A stretch of DNA of 64,000 bases from Evernia prunastri (Eukaryota > Ascomycota > Lecanoromycetes > Lecanorales > Parmeliaceae): NCBI GenBank assembly GCA_003184365.1, contig NKYR01000067.1:124001-188000 (forward strand), given 5' to 3'. Below are positions 12,801 through 24,345 of the stretch, piece after piece. How positions within the stretch are numbered: the first letter of the stretch is position 1; every line of letters begins with the position of its first letter. A model generated the notes under the pieces. The model was not told where the DNA came from, ran no database searches, and saw only the letters and a program-made list of their open reading frames with translations. The position numbers were made by a program, and so were the translations under genes.

Positions 12801-13819
12801 TTGATTTATCGAAAGAAAATCCTGTGCAAGTGGCTGCTCTACTCAAGAAATTTCTCCGGGAGCTTCCCGATCCTTTGCTTACCTACAAGCTTTACCGGCT
12901 ATTTGTCACATCTCAGAGTAGGTCCTTCATGGTTCGTGCTGTAAGCCCGTTTTGCTAATACAAAGCGTCATAGAAATCGAGGATGAAGAAAAGCGAAAAA
13001 GAGTCCTCCATCTCACTTGCTGTCTACTACCCAAAAGTCACCGGGATACGCTTGAGATACTTTTCTCCTTCCTTGTCTGGGCGTCATCCTTCTCACAAGT
13101 TGATGAAGAATCTGGGAGCAAGATGGACACTCATAATCTTGCAACTGTTATAACGCCCAACATCCTCAAAGACAAGACAGCAGTCGTCGGTCAGGACGAA
13201 AACAGCTTCTTAGCCATCGAAGTGATAAATACTTTGATCGAGTTCAATGACGAGATGTCTGAAGTATTTGAATTCGATCTCCCTGCCTATCTATCCTTTG
13301 CTAACCAGCCTCCAGGTTCCGGAAGATCTTCAATCCATCCTCAATGACTCCTCCCTTTTCAATAACAGCTCCGACATAACCACCAAAGAAATCCTCAAAC
13401 GCTACGGTGACATTGGGAGATCACCCGCACACCGCCCCATAATCACAGAACAAGCCGCCGACTCAACTCCGTCTCGCTCGAAAGACAACAATACTCCGAA
13501 CAATGCCAAGCCCGCCGCCCCCGTCATTACCCATGTCGATACAGACCCTTACCAGACGCCAGCATGGCCGAAGGAATCCTCGGTACGGCATGTTCAGGGT
13601 CAAGCTCAGGGGGCACCGACCTATCCATCGACTTCGAACAACACGCCCCCGCAGCAACAGTATGAGTTCAACAATCCAGCGAGTCCATATCACCGCAGAG
13701 GCGGTAGTAGCGAGAGTCAAGCGAGCAACAGATCAGGCGGTCACGGTCACAGTCACAAGTATTCAGGCTGGGGCAAGCAAGGGGCGCCCGGACCTATGGG
13801 TGTCACCGGCGCCGGCTGA
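9859..13819 (+). CDS. lrg1: LIM-domain Rho GTPase-activating protein (Lrg1 type)
   Basis: Six exons join as 9859..10290, 10344..11049, 11104..11742, 11793..12917, 12974..13263 and 13316..13819, 1231 residues, divisible by three; all five introns are 50-56 bp with good donors. One of them (11050..11103) is 54 nt and leaves the frame open if retained, so it is easily missed. Order: a disordered N-terminus; LIM1 (about 115-175, LCQKCGEPL..CFKC); LIM2 (about 180-240, LCFDCGGAL..HFTCSVC); a helical region; LIM3 (about 488-545, ICHKCKEPI..CDYC); and a RhoGAP domain (about 858-1075) with the arginine finger in GVFRKNGNIRG, then NPVQVAALLKKFLRELPDPLL and MDTHNLATVITPN. The tail is Pro/Gln/His-rich. 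Family knowledge: Lrg1 proteins turn off Rho1 and limit glucan synthesis and cell-wall integrity signalling at hyphal tips and septa. Confidence 0.93.
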
Positions 13820-14434
13820 ATGACGCGTGCAGAATAGGTCTGCTTACTAGCCGTCTTCTCGAGACGTTACGCACAGCACTGTTGATCTTCGTTGCCAGCT
13901 TGGCATACTGTACCTTTGGCGGGTCCCTACTTTCCTTCCTACTTACTTTCTTCATTCGGCATACCCCACATGGCGGGCGGGCGTTCCCCTTCCCTTTTTT
14001 CTTTCTTCTTCTTTCTTTCCCCCTTCAAACTTGGGTAGCATTGGACATGGGCGTTTGAAAGCACGCTGGCGCGACTCGACTGGCATAATCCTCAAGATGC
14101 AGGCGGGAGATCTGGGTTAGCCTATTTTTTTGTTTGGATGCATGAGTGTGAGATACGTACGTTCAGAACTATGTTGCCTGATACCCGGTGGAAGAGGTAG
14201 AGAAGGCTTAGGGATTTTTAGTTGTTTGAAAAAGGTTCAGATTGACTATCCACTGATGGAAAACAAGTAAAGCAAAAGGGTATCATGCATGCACCTACTA
14301 TCCTCAGCCCGCCATCCCTTCCCATATATCCAATCATCCATCCTATCCAATTCCCATCCCGCCGCCATATCCAAGTCTTTGTAACTCATACTCTCGTAAA
14401 TCATAGAATTTGTCATCAGAACCCCTCCTCAACA
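13820..14434. other. Convergent 3' intergenic region
   Basis: This lies between the ends of the plus-strand lrg1 gene and the minus-strand gene at 14435. It contains CT-rich runs near 13990-14030 and no gene. It should hold the 3' ends and polyadenylation signals of both transcripts. Confidence 0.6.
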
Positions 14435-15775
14435 TCATTCCATAACGATGACTGCCGCCCCACCGGCGTCAATCCACTGCGCACCAGTTCCCTTGATCTT
14501 CCTGTTGCTCCCCATGAACAGCAATGCCCATATCTCGCCAACCACTTCGCCCCAGCAGTAAACCTTCACGACCTGCCTGTGCTGCGGTGCCTCGTTCTCC
14601 TTGTCGCTGTCTCTAGCGGCGATCGGTTCTCGAGTTTCCCACACGCACCAAGTGCCCCATCCGGCTTGGCCCCCGCCGACGAAGTCGGACAGGAATTTCC
14701 AGGATTTATTCTTCTGTTCTTCATCCCAGCTGTCGATGGGTACGAGCCAGTGCCCGCGCTCTAGAGTCCGGAGTGTCCGTGTGGATGTGATGGGCTTGAA
14801 GTATTGTTCCAGCGAGAGTATGCCAGTGATGATTTTGAGGGAGTAGGTGCGGTGGGTTTCGAAAGCTTTATTCGAGGTCTTGGGGCGGGGTGGATGGATT
14901 TCCCGGTTCGCGGTTGGGTTTCCTGGCGCTGGGGACGAGGCAGAAGGGTTCTCTCCGCCTGGTGACGAAGACGAGGGCGCGACTGCCGGAGATTGTTTCT
15001 CGCCTGCTGGGTCCTCAGACGGTCGAGAAGAAGGTACTTCCAGGCGCGGACGCCTTGTGCTCAGTGACGAGGGGAAGGGTGCGGTCGCTGGAGGCCGTGC
15101 CTCGACTGGGGGGTCTTCAGGCGGCGGCGAGGAAGCCACCTGCAACCGCGGCCGCTTTGCGGCTGGTGGCGAAGCATGTCGTGTCGGAGAGGGCGAGCTG
15201 GAAGCAAAAGGGCGCTTGAGGTAGGGAGAGCTGGATATCTCCGGCGGTCCCAAGGAAGGGGGTGTAGGTTGCGAGTCTGGGATTTCGCTGGGAGGCGTGT
15301 GCCAGCTGTCTGATTGAAAGCGACGGAGAGGAGGCGCCTGGGAGGGGGCGGATTGTGTGGGTGCTGTCCGGGGACGAGGCAGGGCAGGAGTGCGTTCGAT
15401 AAGGACGTGCGGGGTTTGCTTAATTGTTGTCCACGGGAGAGTGGAGGCGTTGGACCTCGAGAACACTGGAGTGTTCAACGAGGGGAGCCTATCAGGCCAG
15501 TCTTTGGCTCTTGACTCATGGGCAGCTTCTTCTGCTCCAGACGATGTCGTGGCTTTCTGGACTGCTAGTACTCGGTCCTCCTCAATCTCAGCAGTCCCAA
15601 CATGTGAATTTGTCTCCGTCACTGCGTTTGGCGTGCGTGTTTCCGGTTCAAGCAGTGTATGCTTCTCGGCGACATCAAACTGCAGAAAGCCTAATGCCTC
15701 TCTCCGATACCTCGCATCATCTGCAGCACGACTTGGGCCGGAGACGTGCACCAAGATCTCTATCGGTGGGGTCAT
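14435..15775 (-). CDS. Hypothetical protein, Pro/Ser-rich with a conserved-looking C-terminal domain
   Basis: A single exon of 446 residues starts at ATG 15775. The middle (about 105-300) is disordered and rich in Pro, Ser, Arg and Glu. It contains two adjacent imperfect copies of a ~32-residue unit, the first starting KRPRLQVASSPPPEDP and the second RRPRLEVPSSRPSEDP; the KRPR/RRPR clusters could act as nuclear localisation signals. The last ~130 residues look folded: KAFETHRTYSLKIITGIL, LERGHWLVPIDSW, WKFLSDFVGGGQAGWGTWCVW, VVKVYCWGEVVGEIWALL. I do not recognise the domain. The GC-rich third positions and lack of introns are unremarkable. A nuclear role is only an inference from the basic motifs. 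Confidence 0.72.
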   Translation of the reverse strand: MTPPIEILVHVSGPSRAADDARYRREALGFLQFDVAEKHTLLEPETRTPNAVTETNSHVGTAEIEEDRVLAVQKATTSSGAEEAAHESRAKDWPDRLPSLNTPVFSRSNASTLPWTTIKQTPHVLIERTPALPRPRTAPTQSAPSQAPPLRRFQSDSWHTPPSEIPDSQPTPPSLGPPEISSSPYLKRPFASSSPSPTRHASPPAAKRPRLQVASSPPPEDPPVEARPPATAPFPSSLSTRRPRLEVPSSRPSEDPAGEKQSPAVAPSSSSPGGENPSASSPAPGNPTANREIHPPRPKTSNKAFETHRTYSLKIITGILSLEQYFKPITSTRTLRTLERGHWLVPIDSWDEEQKNKSWKFLSDFVGGGQAGWGTWCVWETREPIAARDSDKENEAPQHRQVVKVYCWGEVVGEIWALLFMGSNRKIKGTGAQWIDAGGAAVIVME

Positions 15776-16931
15776 TATGGCCCTTCATTTTGAAAAGGCT
15801 CTGTAGTCCAGGCAGGGGGACTCTACTCATATGCAAAGAATTGCAGTGTTGTGCAAATATTCACCTCCAATGACAGCAACTTGCAGCTTTGACACACAGA
15901 GTCTCACCGTGAATTTGGAAAGTAAACTCTGGTCGGAACACTCCGTGTGGCCATACCAAAAAGAGATTCACTCAAGTCTTTGCTACTCAACATGTAAAGT
16001 ATATATGATATTTTTATGCTTATACCAAAGATACTCTTGGAGTCCATAGTCACTGTCGGGGTAAGGCTACAAGTTTGTCTCCTTCACTAGGTGTCAAGAA
16101 AGTCCCAGTGGGACACAGCAGTGATGATAGACAATAATGCATAGTAAAAGGTGTAAGATTTAGTGGGAACTGGTCCATCACCTACATCAACCAGGCTCAT
16201 AATCTCTCAGCCAGACACAGCAATGGTGTTAGATGATGCATGATAAATCTAGCTAGGGGGCCATCAGCCATTTTATAACCAAAGAGTGGCTAGATACATG
16301 AATGATTGGTAAAAGCAATCATGAATGACAATGGTGGAATCTGCATGGAATGCATTCACCCTGATAAAAAGGCCACCTGCACCAGCTCGAGCAGATCCGG
16401 TCACAATACCGAAAGACTTTTCACAACCTCCTCAACCACGTTGCTTCTTACCTCGCCCGATCTTTCCGGCTATAACCTCAATAGGTACTGACATCTACCC
16501 GTTGCTACCAGCCAAAGCAGTTGCAGAATATCTTGCCTTTCACCTACTCCCATGAACGAACAACCCAGTAAAGTCTTCCATGCAGCCTCCCACAACGTCC
16601 TCCTCCCTCTGGCTTTCATCAGTGCTACAGACATCTGAGCCTGCAGATCTGTAAAAGAGCAAATGTGGACGTTTGCGTGCCCATCGATAGCAAGCCCTTG
16701 CCTTGCATCTAAAGAAGTAATAAAACGGTGTGTCATTTGCGTTAACGACCATCAAAAGCGTCGCGGGTGATAGGATGAAGTGCTACGATCAAAACGAAAA
16801 AGGGATGGTACATTGCTGATAGACAGCAATCCAAACCACTCATTATCTGCCTAGCTGCTGCCCGAGCCACCTCCCGCTTTTCGATGTCATTAAGATTCAT
16901 CAAAGCTCATAGAATATAGACTGTCTTCGGC
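15776..16931. other. Intergenic region containing a repeat fragment
   Basis: No gene is recognised. The stretch 16190-16400 resembles, in reverse complement, 32885-33050 (see the repeat entries). The remainder is AT-rich and carries only short frames. Confidence 0.5.
16190..16400 (+). repeat. Dispersed repeat copy 1, possible solo LTR fragment
   Basis: The segment matches the reverse complement of 32885-33050 in several collinear blocks, including CTAGCTAGGGGGCCATCAGC here against the same block with one mismatch there, and blocks around CATTCATGTA-CTAGCCACTC and GCATTCCATGCA. A TGTTAGATGATGCATG stretch starts at 16227 and a GATAAAAAGG element follows at 16361. That order resembles an LTR 5' end and its TATA-like box. 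No coding part of a retroelement is nearby. The boundaries are approximate. Confidence 0.5.
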
Positions 16932-18309
16932 TCATCTGTGTACTCGACCTTTGAACCCTTGCCATGATCTTTCATTCTCAGGCACGGGCATCAAAGCTGT
17001 GCCCCCACATTCGCGGCAACCAATGCCCGATAGTATAACCGTGTGATGGCCATTCTTGATGCTGATAGCGGGGGCAGCCAGTCGTGCGAGCCAGACAGCA
17101 CGTGCACGCACAACAGCAGCATCTAAATGCTTCTCTAGCAGCTCTTCCCACCGATCAATGGCAACCTGAGGGAAAGTGGGTAATCGATGATAGTCTGAAG
17201 CCACACAGTTCTCACAGCCGCATGATGTTTGATCCAGATGCGAGCCGCGGTGCAGGTATGGACTGTCAGATATAGCCAACGCGTCTAAGTCGGCAACCCA
17301 TTCGCCACGATCATGCGAAGAGATCAGAAACTCAATGAAGAAAGTCTCTCGATTGCGGCCGCCGTGGTCGCCGACCTCAAGCGGGAATTCGTAACCGGAA
17401 AATTCTAGATGGAGGGTAGTGGTTTTGAAACGGTTCTCCAGCTTCCCGTCGTAAGGGTCATGATCAATGATTTGATATAGCTCAAGATCCAAGCATTTCG
17501 TGCGTGGATTGGTGGGAGGAATCAAGAACGCTAGCCCGGCTCGGCCAGTGTTGCCTATGACTCTTCGAACTTCGTATGGCATTGGAAGAACGGCCGGATC
17601 ACACAATATCGGAGCGGCAACATGAATGGAGTTGCCACTGGAGATAGTCATAGCGCGTTCTACGATCTCCGGCTTCAAGTCGAAGCCTCCCGATTCGAGC
17701 ATTGAGATACACGCAAAGGTGGCCTGTCAGGATGAGAACATATGGTAGCAGCATGTTGGCCGTCGGATGATTGTCTTTCACGAGCATCCTCGAGCCTTTG
17801 GACTGCTTGAACCAATTTGAGTGGCTTAGCGATCCGCAAGTGACTGTGTTCAAAGATCTGGTCGCCCTAGGCATAAATGAGTACACCTTTCCGCAGCAGT
17901 AGCGATTGCTTGGAATGCTTTGGTGATAGCAACCTGATCTTGAAAGGCTTTGTTTTTGGTGACAGCAGTATTGACTTGGTCCCTTGATTTGCTTCCTTAC
18001 ACACCTGACCGCGCTTGAGATGCTGGACAAGCCGACCTGGATCCGTTGGTCCAACGCTAAAAGCGTTGGTGCTTTTCTTCACGCGTTGCACCGTCACCAT
18101 GAGGATCCAGGTCTCTTTTGTCCACCCTTTCGAATGCTTACACCTTCTGAGTTGACCCAACGGTATACCGCTGCCGATTTTGTTTTCTCGTTCCAGTACA
18201 GAAAGCCGAAAGTCACAGCTTGGGCCGGCTCCGAGGAGAGTGCGGGGACGGATTCCTCTGCGTTTTCTGGGGGTTGAGTTGGCCTATGGCTTCTTTGGCA
18301 TGCTTGCAT
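16932..18309 (-). CDS. Conserved fungal hypothetical protein; 5' exons uncertain
   Basis: The last exon, complement(16932..17723), is confident. It encodes a block I recall from a widespread Pezizomycotina family of unknown function: TFACISMLESGGFDLKPE, then MTISSGNSIHVAAPILCDP, VIGNTGRAGLAFLIPP, GYEFPLEVGDHGGRNRETFF and HDRGEWVADLDAL. The C-terminus has a possible zinc site (CGCENCVASDYH and GCRECGG). A 58-bp intron (17724..17781) joins it to an upstream exon ending in SKGSRML, which gives the family-like SRMLATFACISM. Further upstream one consistent reading starts at ATG 18309, with an intron ending just before the codons for ALDQRIQVG, but a region around 17860-18005 allows more than one splicing. 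The start and total length are therefore provisional, and the function is unknown. Confidence 0.5.
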
Positions 18310-18579
18310 CGTAACATTTGAAGGTAAGACATTTAGTCAGACATATGGATACATTGAAGAGTGTCGTCTACTTCTTGCATTACCATCAACTCCACCTGTC
18401 CTTATTGTCCTCATGTAATTCTGGACATTTCTTTTTCAAAAGACGTCTCTTTCACAATCCTTTTATTGAATACCAGGAAACCCATCAACTCTCGCAAAAA
18501 CCTTGATGTGTCCGTATACAGAACGCTATGTGTCTCACAGCACCAATCAGCAACATATGCGTCAGAAACGGTAACGTCG

Positions 18580-19057
18580 TGCGTGATCTCTCATCCTTCT
18601 CAGAACCGGAGTCTGACATCAGAATCCTCAGCACCTGTCAGAAAAGGGTCCGACGACTTGCAAAGAGGGGTCGAACGAAGGGTTTCGACTGCATCCATAA
18701 AACGGCGGGAAAGCATCTTGGAAGGTTCGTTTCAGGTGGATTGGGATAGCAGTCCGACGAAAAGCTTGAGCACCGAGCTGGTGTCGCCGTCAAAGATGGG
18801 CCCCCTGCTCTCCTGCTCCAGTCGAGCGCGCATTTGCCCAATCCTTAGAAAATCCGCAACAACAGCAGCAGCAAATCAAACCACCAAGACTCCTTCCACC
18901 CCACACCCCATTCCTCCCCGATCTCCGATGCAACATGCGCATCGCCAGCTCCCTCGACCAAACCTCCCTCCCAAAACAATCCGCCAAGAGCGAAAAAAGT
19001 CCCGTCCGAATGAACCCAGGCCCGCCACCTGCGGAAACCCCCAAATCATCAGAGTAA
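18580..19057 (+). CDS. Possible small Gln/Pro-rich protein, start not found
   Basis: This is tentative. A plus-strand frame reads SSAPVRKGSDDLQRGVERR and then STASIKRRESILE. A plausible ~104-bp intron (donor GTTCG near 18722, acceptor CTGCTCCAG at about 18825) links it to VERAFAQSLENPQQQQQQ and a Pro-rich tail ending PPPAETPKSSE with TAA at 19055-19057. Both pieces look more protein-like than the alternative frames, and the join keeps phase. No initiating ATG was located, so an upstream exon is missing or the call is wrong. No family is recognised. Confidence 0.25.
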
Positions 19058-20258
19058 GTACCTTAAGTAAACGCAGCGAGGACCTAGCAGCACCAGCCTC
19101 CATTTGTTATACCGGCCGGATACGCATCGAAAAAAGAATGCCAAGTGTGCGACCTCGCGAGCTCTTGCCCCTCTCGACTCAACTTGACTCGACTCCTCCA
19201 CGACAAAACTGGCGGGAGATTACAGTATCAGAAGATCCAATGCCTGTAAGGCTGGAAGGCGGTATCGATTGGGGGCCATGTACATACGAGTCAAATCGTC
19301 GAGTCAGGTCCCCTTGTTCCTCAAACTCCTCATCGGGCCACGGGTCCGTCCGTCCTTTACGCAGGCGTGAAGCAAGGACCTCGCGTCTCCCGCGCTTTCC
19401 TTATTTGCTTGCGCCGGAGCCTCGATTATCGGAAAAGAGGGGGGGAGGGGGGCGGTGGGTTTCGACATCGTCATCACGAGCCCATCCTCTCCCGCCTAAT
19501 TCGCACCGCACGCACGCACGCCGTCTTCCCTTTCCCCCCTCGCATAGCCACTTTCTCTGTCTCAAATTTAGAACGCAGAGCTGGGTACCGATGCTGCACC
19601 TGACGCGAGATTCCTCGTCCCTACAAGGATTCTTTCTCCATCCATCCATCCATCCACCCATCCACCCATACACCTCCGCTAACCCCACACCTTCTCCCTC
19701 CTCGGTAGTCTCCCTATCGCGTCGAAGTTGTTTTGACCATCTATACAACCCAATGCAATACACCACACTCAAAGCACTCCATCAACACGTCATTCGATCT
19801 CAACACGAAAGCATAAAAACGCGATATCATCTTACTTCGACTGTTCCTTTTGCGAGCGTGGGTCGTATACTCTACTTGTGTATGTAAGTCGTTAACGCGA
19901 TTGGACTTATCGGAATCGGAACCGGAACCGGTTTGGGGAGTATCAACAACTTACTTTACTTACACTGGTCGAAAGCACGGCCGGAGCAGCAGGTAGCGGG
20001 CATGGCTTGGCTTCAGAGGTTCGATGAATAGAGTAGCGCGAGTTCCGTCGGTTTGCGGGGGGGGGGGGGCTGCATCAGCGTGGTATCTCTCGGATAATAT
20101 GCGTTCGAGCGTTGAGAATTCCATGCTTACGGCTCAGATATCGTGCTTGGCAATCGTCCCAAGTCACTGCGTTTGTGGAATGAGATGGACGATGGCCCAA
20201 AACTAGGTTGTCTGTCCAAAAAAGGGCGTCATGAAATCCAGCTCCAGCCCACCACACC
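19058..20258. other. Low-complexity intergenic region
   Basis: A long plus-strand frame crosses part of this region but its composition is low-complexity and no domain appears. Visible elements are G-rich runs near 19437-19460, a CCAT/CCAC tetranucleotide array at about 19637-19670, a near-palindromic CGGAATCGGAACCGGAACCGG stretch near 19910-19935, and a run of 13 G at about 20057-20069. Confidence 0.5.
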
Positions 20259-21615
20259 CTACTCCATCTCCGGCGCCATCACCTCCCTTGCTTCCTCCTT
20301 GACCCCATTCTCCTTGCCGTGCAACCGCCCCGCGAGCACGGCATCCATGACCCTCTCCAACCTCCCCACCGCCTCCTCGCACGCCTGGTAATGCACCACG
20401 ACCCTGCCCCCCATCAACCTCACCCCTTCCTTCACCCCCGCCTCGACGAACTCCTCCCGACCCACCCCCGCGGCCTCGAGGTCCAGCCAGACCATGTTCG
20501 TTTCCGTCGCTTGCGTCAGCTTCCCGCCTTTCGCCTGCCACCTGCCCGCGATCTCCCTCGCGCGTCGGTGCGTCGCGGCCAACTTGCCGTCGAGGAACGT
20601 TTCGTCGACGCTAACGCGCGCCGAGGCCGTTATGACGCCGGATTGTCTCATTGCGCCTCCCAGGCTTTTGCGGATGTGTCGTGCCCTTGCCACAAAGGGC
20701 TCGCTGGCGATGATGATGGACCCGATCGGTGCGCCCAAGCCTTTGCTGAAGCACATGGTTACGCTGTCGAAGCACGCACAGTACTCTTTCAAACTCCCTG
20801 CTCCTGCCGCTACGGCTTCCCATAGTCTAGCCCCATCTAGGTGCATGTGTATCGGTGGGTTTTGCGCGAGCGCCCATTGGGAGATCTCTTGGCAGTCTTT
20901 TAGGGGGAGGATGGTGCCGGCGAGTGTGTTTTCGAGGGATATGAGGCGCGTGGGGCAGTAATGGATGTCTGTTGACATAACGGCGTGTTTCCTTACGTCG
21001 GCTAGGGTCAGGTGATGCCCATTCACCGGCGTGATCGGCAGGGCAAGAGCACCAGATGTTGACGCCATACCTCCCGCCTCCCTTTTAATTTCTAGATCAG
21101 CCCCCATAGCCATCTGTCATGTTCTCCATACTCACAACGATCCCGGAATGCTCCGCAGAGTCAACTGAGATTAACTCACCACCCATAAAGATGACTACTC
21201 GCATCCGTCAGCACACTATGCGGTGGGCCTCCCAACGCCGTCCTGACACTCAATTGGTTCCCCATGGTACCGCTTGTAACGAACAGACCTGCTTCTTTGC
21301 CAGTCATGTCTGCCATATAGGCTTGTAGAGAGTTGGTCGTCGGGTCTTCTTGGAAGACGTCGTCTTGCAGGGTGCATCTTTGAGTGGCGAGGAGCATAGA
21401 GGCGGTTGGGGACGTGACAGTATCACCTGATGAGGCTGTCAGCTTTGTGGTATTGAGAGCCTGGAGTGGGCAGGTGTGAGAAGAAGACGCGTACTGCGAA
21501 AGTCGAAGGCCGCTGATCCGGGAGTGGACCATGATGTCCCAGAATGAGCATGGGCTACGTCGGTGGTCTCATTGCCATTTGTAACGGTCTCGGGCCGCTG
21601 CTTGCTCTCCACCAT
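20259..21615 (-). CDS. L-threonine aldolase (PLP-dependent, Gly1 type)
   Basis: Three exons join as complement(20259..21081, 21180..21426, 21495..21615), 396 residues, divisible by three. Introns are 98 and 68 bp. Family motifs run in order: AFDFRSDTVTSPT at the N-terminus, DDVFQEDPTTN, AGLFVTSGTMGNQL, EAGGMAS, ISLENTLAGTILP, MHLDGARLWEAV, and CFSKGLGAPIGS, which holds the lysine that binds pyridoxal phosphate. The enzyme cleaves threonine (or allo-threonine) to glycine and acetaldehyde and supplies glycine. ATG 21615 is the only in-frame ATG before the first motif; the longer frame upstream begins without one. The third exon is notably GC-rich compared with exons 1-2. Confidence 0.92.
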
Positions 21616-22693
21616 GGTGGCTACAGCCCTTGGAAGAAGAGGACGACCTGGATTGAAGGCGCTGTTTGTGGAGGATTGTTGAGATGGATGTACGTATGAA
21701 GGATGGATTGTGTGACTATGGAGCGGTGAAGGCCATATCAAGACTATGAGTCATTGGTCACTGTGAAGGGTAGTTATAATAGTATCGTACTAGTGCTGCA
21801 ATGTTGTATGTACATTGTACTCGTAGTTGCCCTCTGTCCTCGGTCGTATATTGAATACTGCACCGAGGTTCAACCGTCAACTTGAATCAAATCCTGCCCG
21901 AATACGAAAAGGGAGCTGCAAACTTACCACTCAAAGATATCTCGCTTTCCGGAAGCCTAGGTAGCATTGGCTAGCACGAGAAACTGCTTTCTATTCCGTG
22001 ACGCTTTCTTTTTTTAATTGATTTTTCATTTCTATAGTCCTGATACCATCTACATACATCATGAGCACAAGAGCGAAAAAAATTGCCGAGGGGCGTCACG
22101 ACAAAGCCGTTTGTTCCCATGTAGACTCCGGAAACACGATCCCCATACAGTGGATCCGAGGAGTCTCAAACATTCGAGCAGTACATCCAGCATCGAGAAA
22201 CCATGCCCGCGTGAACATCCCAACCCTATGTAGGAGCGGAGTGAAGAAAAAGTAAAAGTCCTTGCTTGTCGTTCGGCTTGTTGCTCGTGAGGATCGAAAC
22301 ATGCGTGAAAAAAATGCTGATCGAAATATTGTAAGCCATGGGTATATCCCACATGTAAAAGGTACACGCGCAGTGTGAGCGTCTTGTGGTATAGCGAACG
22401 CCGACGCGAATAGACATTATCCACCGTGGATCTCATACTCCAGACCTGTGACGCATGGCGCTAATTGCGAAAATTCCCCCCCAGTTGCGCCGTTTGATGG
22501 GAGCGGCGGTAAAAACACTTTTGATACAAGCCATGAAAACGTAAATCGATAAAGCGTGGTGAGGCCTATTGCTCGTAGTCATACGGCATTTCGAGATTAG
22601 GCGATGGCCTGGAATTTTGGTTCTTCATCAGTTCGACTGAACGTTGCAGCAACATCGTCCTTGGAGGAGGGATGACGCTCAAACATGCGTCCT
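21616..22693. other. Intergenic region upstream of threonine aldolase
   Basis: No gene is supported. Short frames on both strands around 22018-22436 lack family features. The region should include the aldolase promoter and the 3' region of the bHLH gene. Confidence 0.55.
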
Positions 22694-24345
22694 TCAGCGT
22701 CGCTCGTCAGTGTACTGGACCCCTTGCATGCTATTCGCCGCTGGTATGCCGTTCGTGAGTGGCGGTAGCGAGCGAGTAGGATCTCCCATCACAGACGACG
22801 TAGACTGAGGATAGACTGACGATTGTGGCTGCATTGCCGTAGCAGTCGATGGTCGAGCTTGGTCGCGATAATGCTGCATTTCTTGGTAAAAGTGATTGTT
22901 CTCACCCCGCAAAGTCTCATTCTCGCGCCGTATGGCTTCCAGCTCATGGGTGAGCGCTTGGAACTGCATAGACACTTCGCGACCCTGTTTTGCGCTCTGC
23001 TCAAGGTTTCGGATGTGGTCGGAAGCTACACATAAGTTTAGTCCGATGGCAATGGCTGAGTCAACCCATGAACGCACCTTTTGAAAGAATCTCCCACTTG
23101 CTTGATTTGCTTCCATGACTCGCGGGAATCTGAGCCCGTAGAGCATCGAACAGAGTTTTCATTTCCGTTCGCCGCTTTCTCTCGGCCATCTTGTGGCTGT
23201 TGCGAAGGGCTGGCGTACGGCTATAGGGCGAGGTTGCCTCGGGAGAATCGGATTCGCCGGCAAGCTGGCTGACTTGCTTGTGCTGGAGGGAGTGATGGTG
23301 TGTGCCCGGCATATCTGGAACATCTTTAAGTCAATCGACAGTTTCTAGCATCAAGAGCAGATTCTGGACTTGCCTTCATCCAACCGATGCTGCCCAACTG
23401 GCAGTCGTGAGTCACTGGTGACAATGCTGCTTGTGATTGACGTATGATCGCTATTCCGACGGGACATCATAGCAGAGCCATTGGCTTCACCGCTGCCACT
23501 AGATCGATTGCTATAATCAGGATCGGGGAAGGCGTAGGGCTGACCGGCTGTAGGCTTCTCAGCATTGTAGACTTCTTTCATCGGGTTGGCGCTGATGATA
23601 GGAGCGGTCCGCGAAGAGTAAGCCTGGCGAGACTCTCCGGGATATCGTGCGAGTGGAGACATGGGTTGCTGGATAGAGGAAGTTCCCGAGTGACGAACAC
23701 CATTCGGATGCGGTATGCCTCGTTCTCGCTGGAGGCTCACAGCAATGGATGACTGAGACTGATTGGCGCCTTGATAAGGAGGAGAAGCGACGCTATTGAT
23801 ATGTAGATTGTTGAATCCGTTGACCTGGCTGCCCAGACTGCTACGGCGAGAATCCTGCGTAGGGAATTCATGGCTGCTTCGGTATTGGGAAGGGTCTTGG
23901 TATTGCTGGTTGATCGTCGGAAGACCCAAGCTATGTTGAGGAGGAGCGAATCCTGGAGATGCTTGTGAATTGTCAGAGAAGCCTGATGGATGTGATGTAG
24001 CTCCAAATTGGCTCGAGTTGGAGGCTCGATGGGGCGAGCTTATGGAAGAGGAATGATAGTAGCCATTGGCCCCAGAGGAGTATGCCGAAGATCCTGTCAG
24101 AAAATGTCAGTAATGCCTTGCTCAGACAAGAGGTCAAGCTTACGGGTACTCTGAGGCGGAGTGGCCCACTGATCTGAGGAGCGGTTGTTCGAGAACGCAG
24201 GAGATGCAGGATTGTCCGCTCCAGGTGGTAGATTGTTCGTCAAGGTAGCAATAGACGGAAGCTGGCCAGCCCTCGGTGGCGCACTACTAGGCGGAGAAGC
24301 TGAAGAATCGTTCTCCCAGATGCGAGTGGAATTTTGATTCGACAT
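22694..24345 (-). CDS. bHLH transcription factor, Esc1-like
   Basis: Four exons join as complement(22694..23025, 23078..23314, 23374..24093, 24144..24345), 496 residues, divisible by three. Residues 1-310 are a Ser/Pro/Asn-rich disordered region. The bHLH follows at about 345-405: NSHKMAERKRRTEMKTLFDAL is the basic region plus helix 1, with the His, Glu and Arg positions that read E-boxes; then a loop GSKSSKWEILSK and helix 2 SDHIRNLEQ. A leucine-zipper-like coiled coil continues (FQALTHELEAIRRENETLRGENN). The third intron (23315..23373) has a GC-AG border with donor GCAAGT, needed to join RLDE to DMPGTHHH. Family knowledge links Esc1/DevR-type factors to development and stress; the exact orthologue is not settled. 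Very long upstream spacing suggests complex regulation. Confidence 0.88.

Noticed and set aside
14850..15224. Plus-strand frames of 109-125 codons opposite the Pro-rich gene
   Set aside because: They are shadows of the 446-residue minus-strand gene and consist of Gly/Arg/Glu-rich low complexity.
18361..19887. 508-codon plus-strand open frame
   Set aside because: It begins at GTG, the second half is low-complexity CT-rich DNA, and within it a different frame with a natural C-terminus fits better; only the 18580-19057 part is kept at low confidence.
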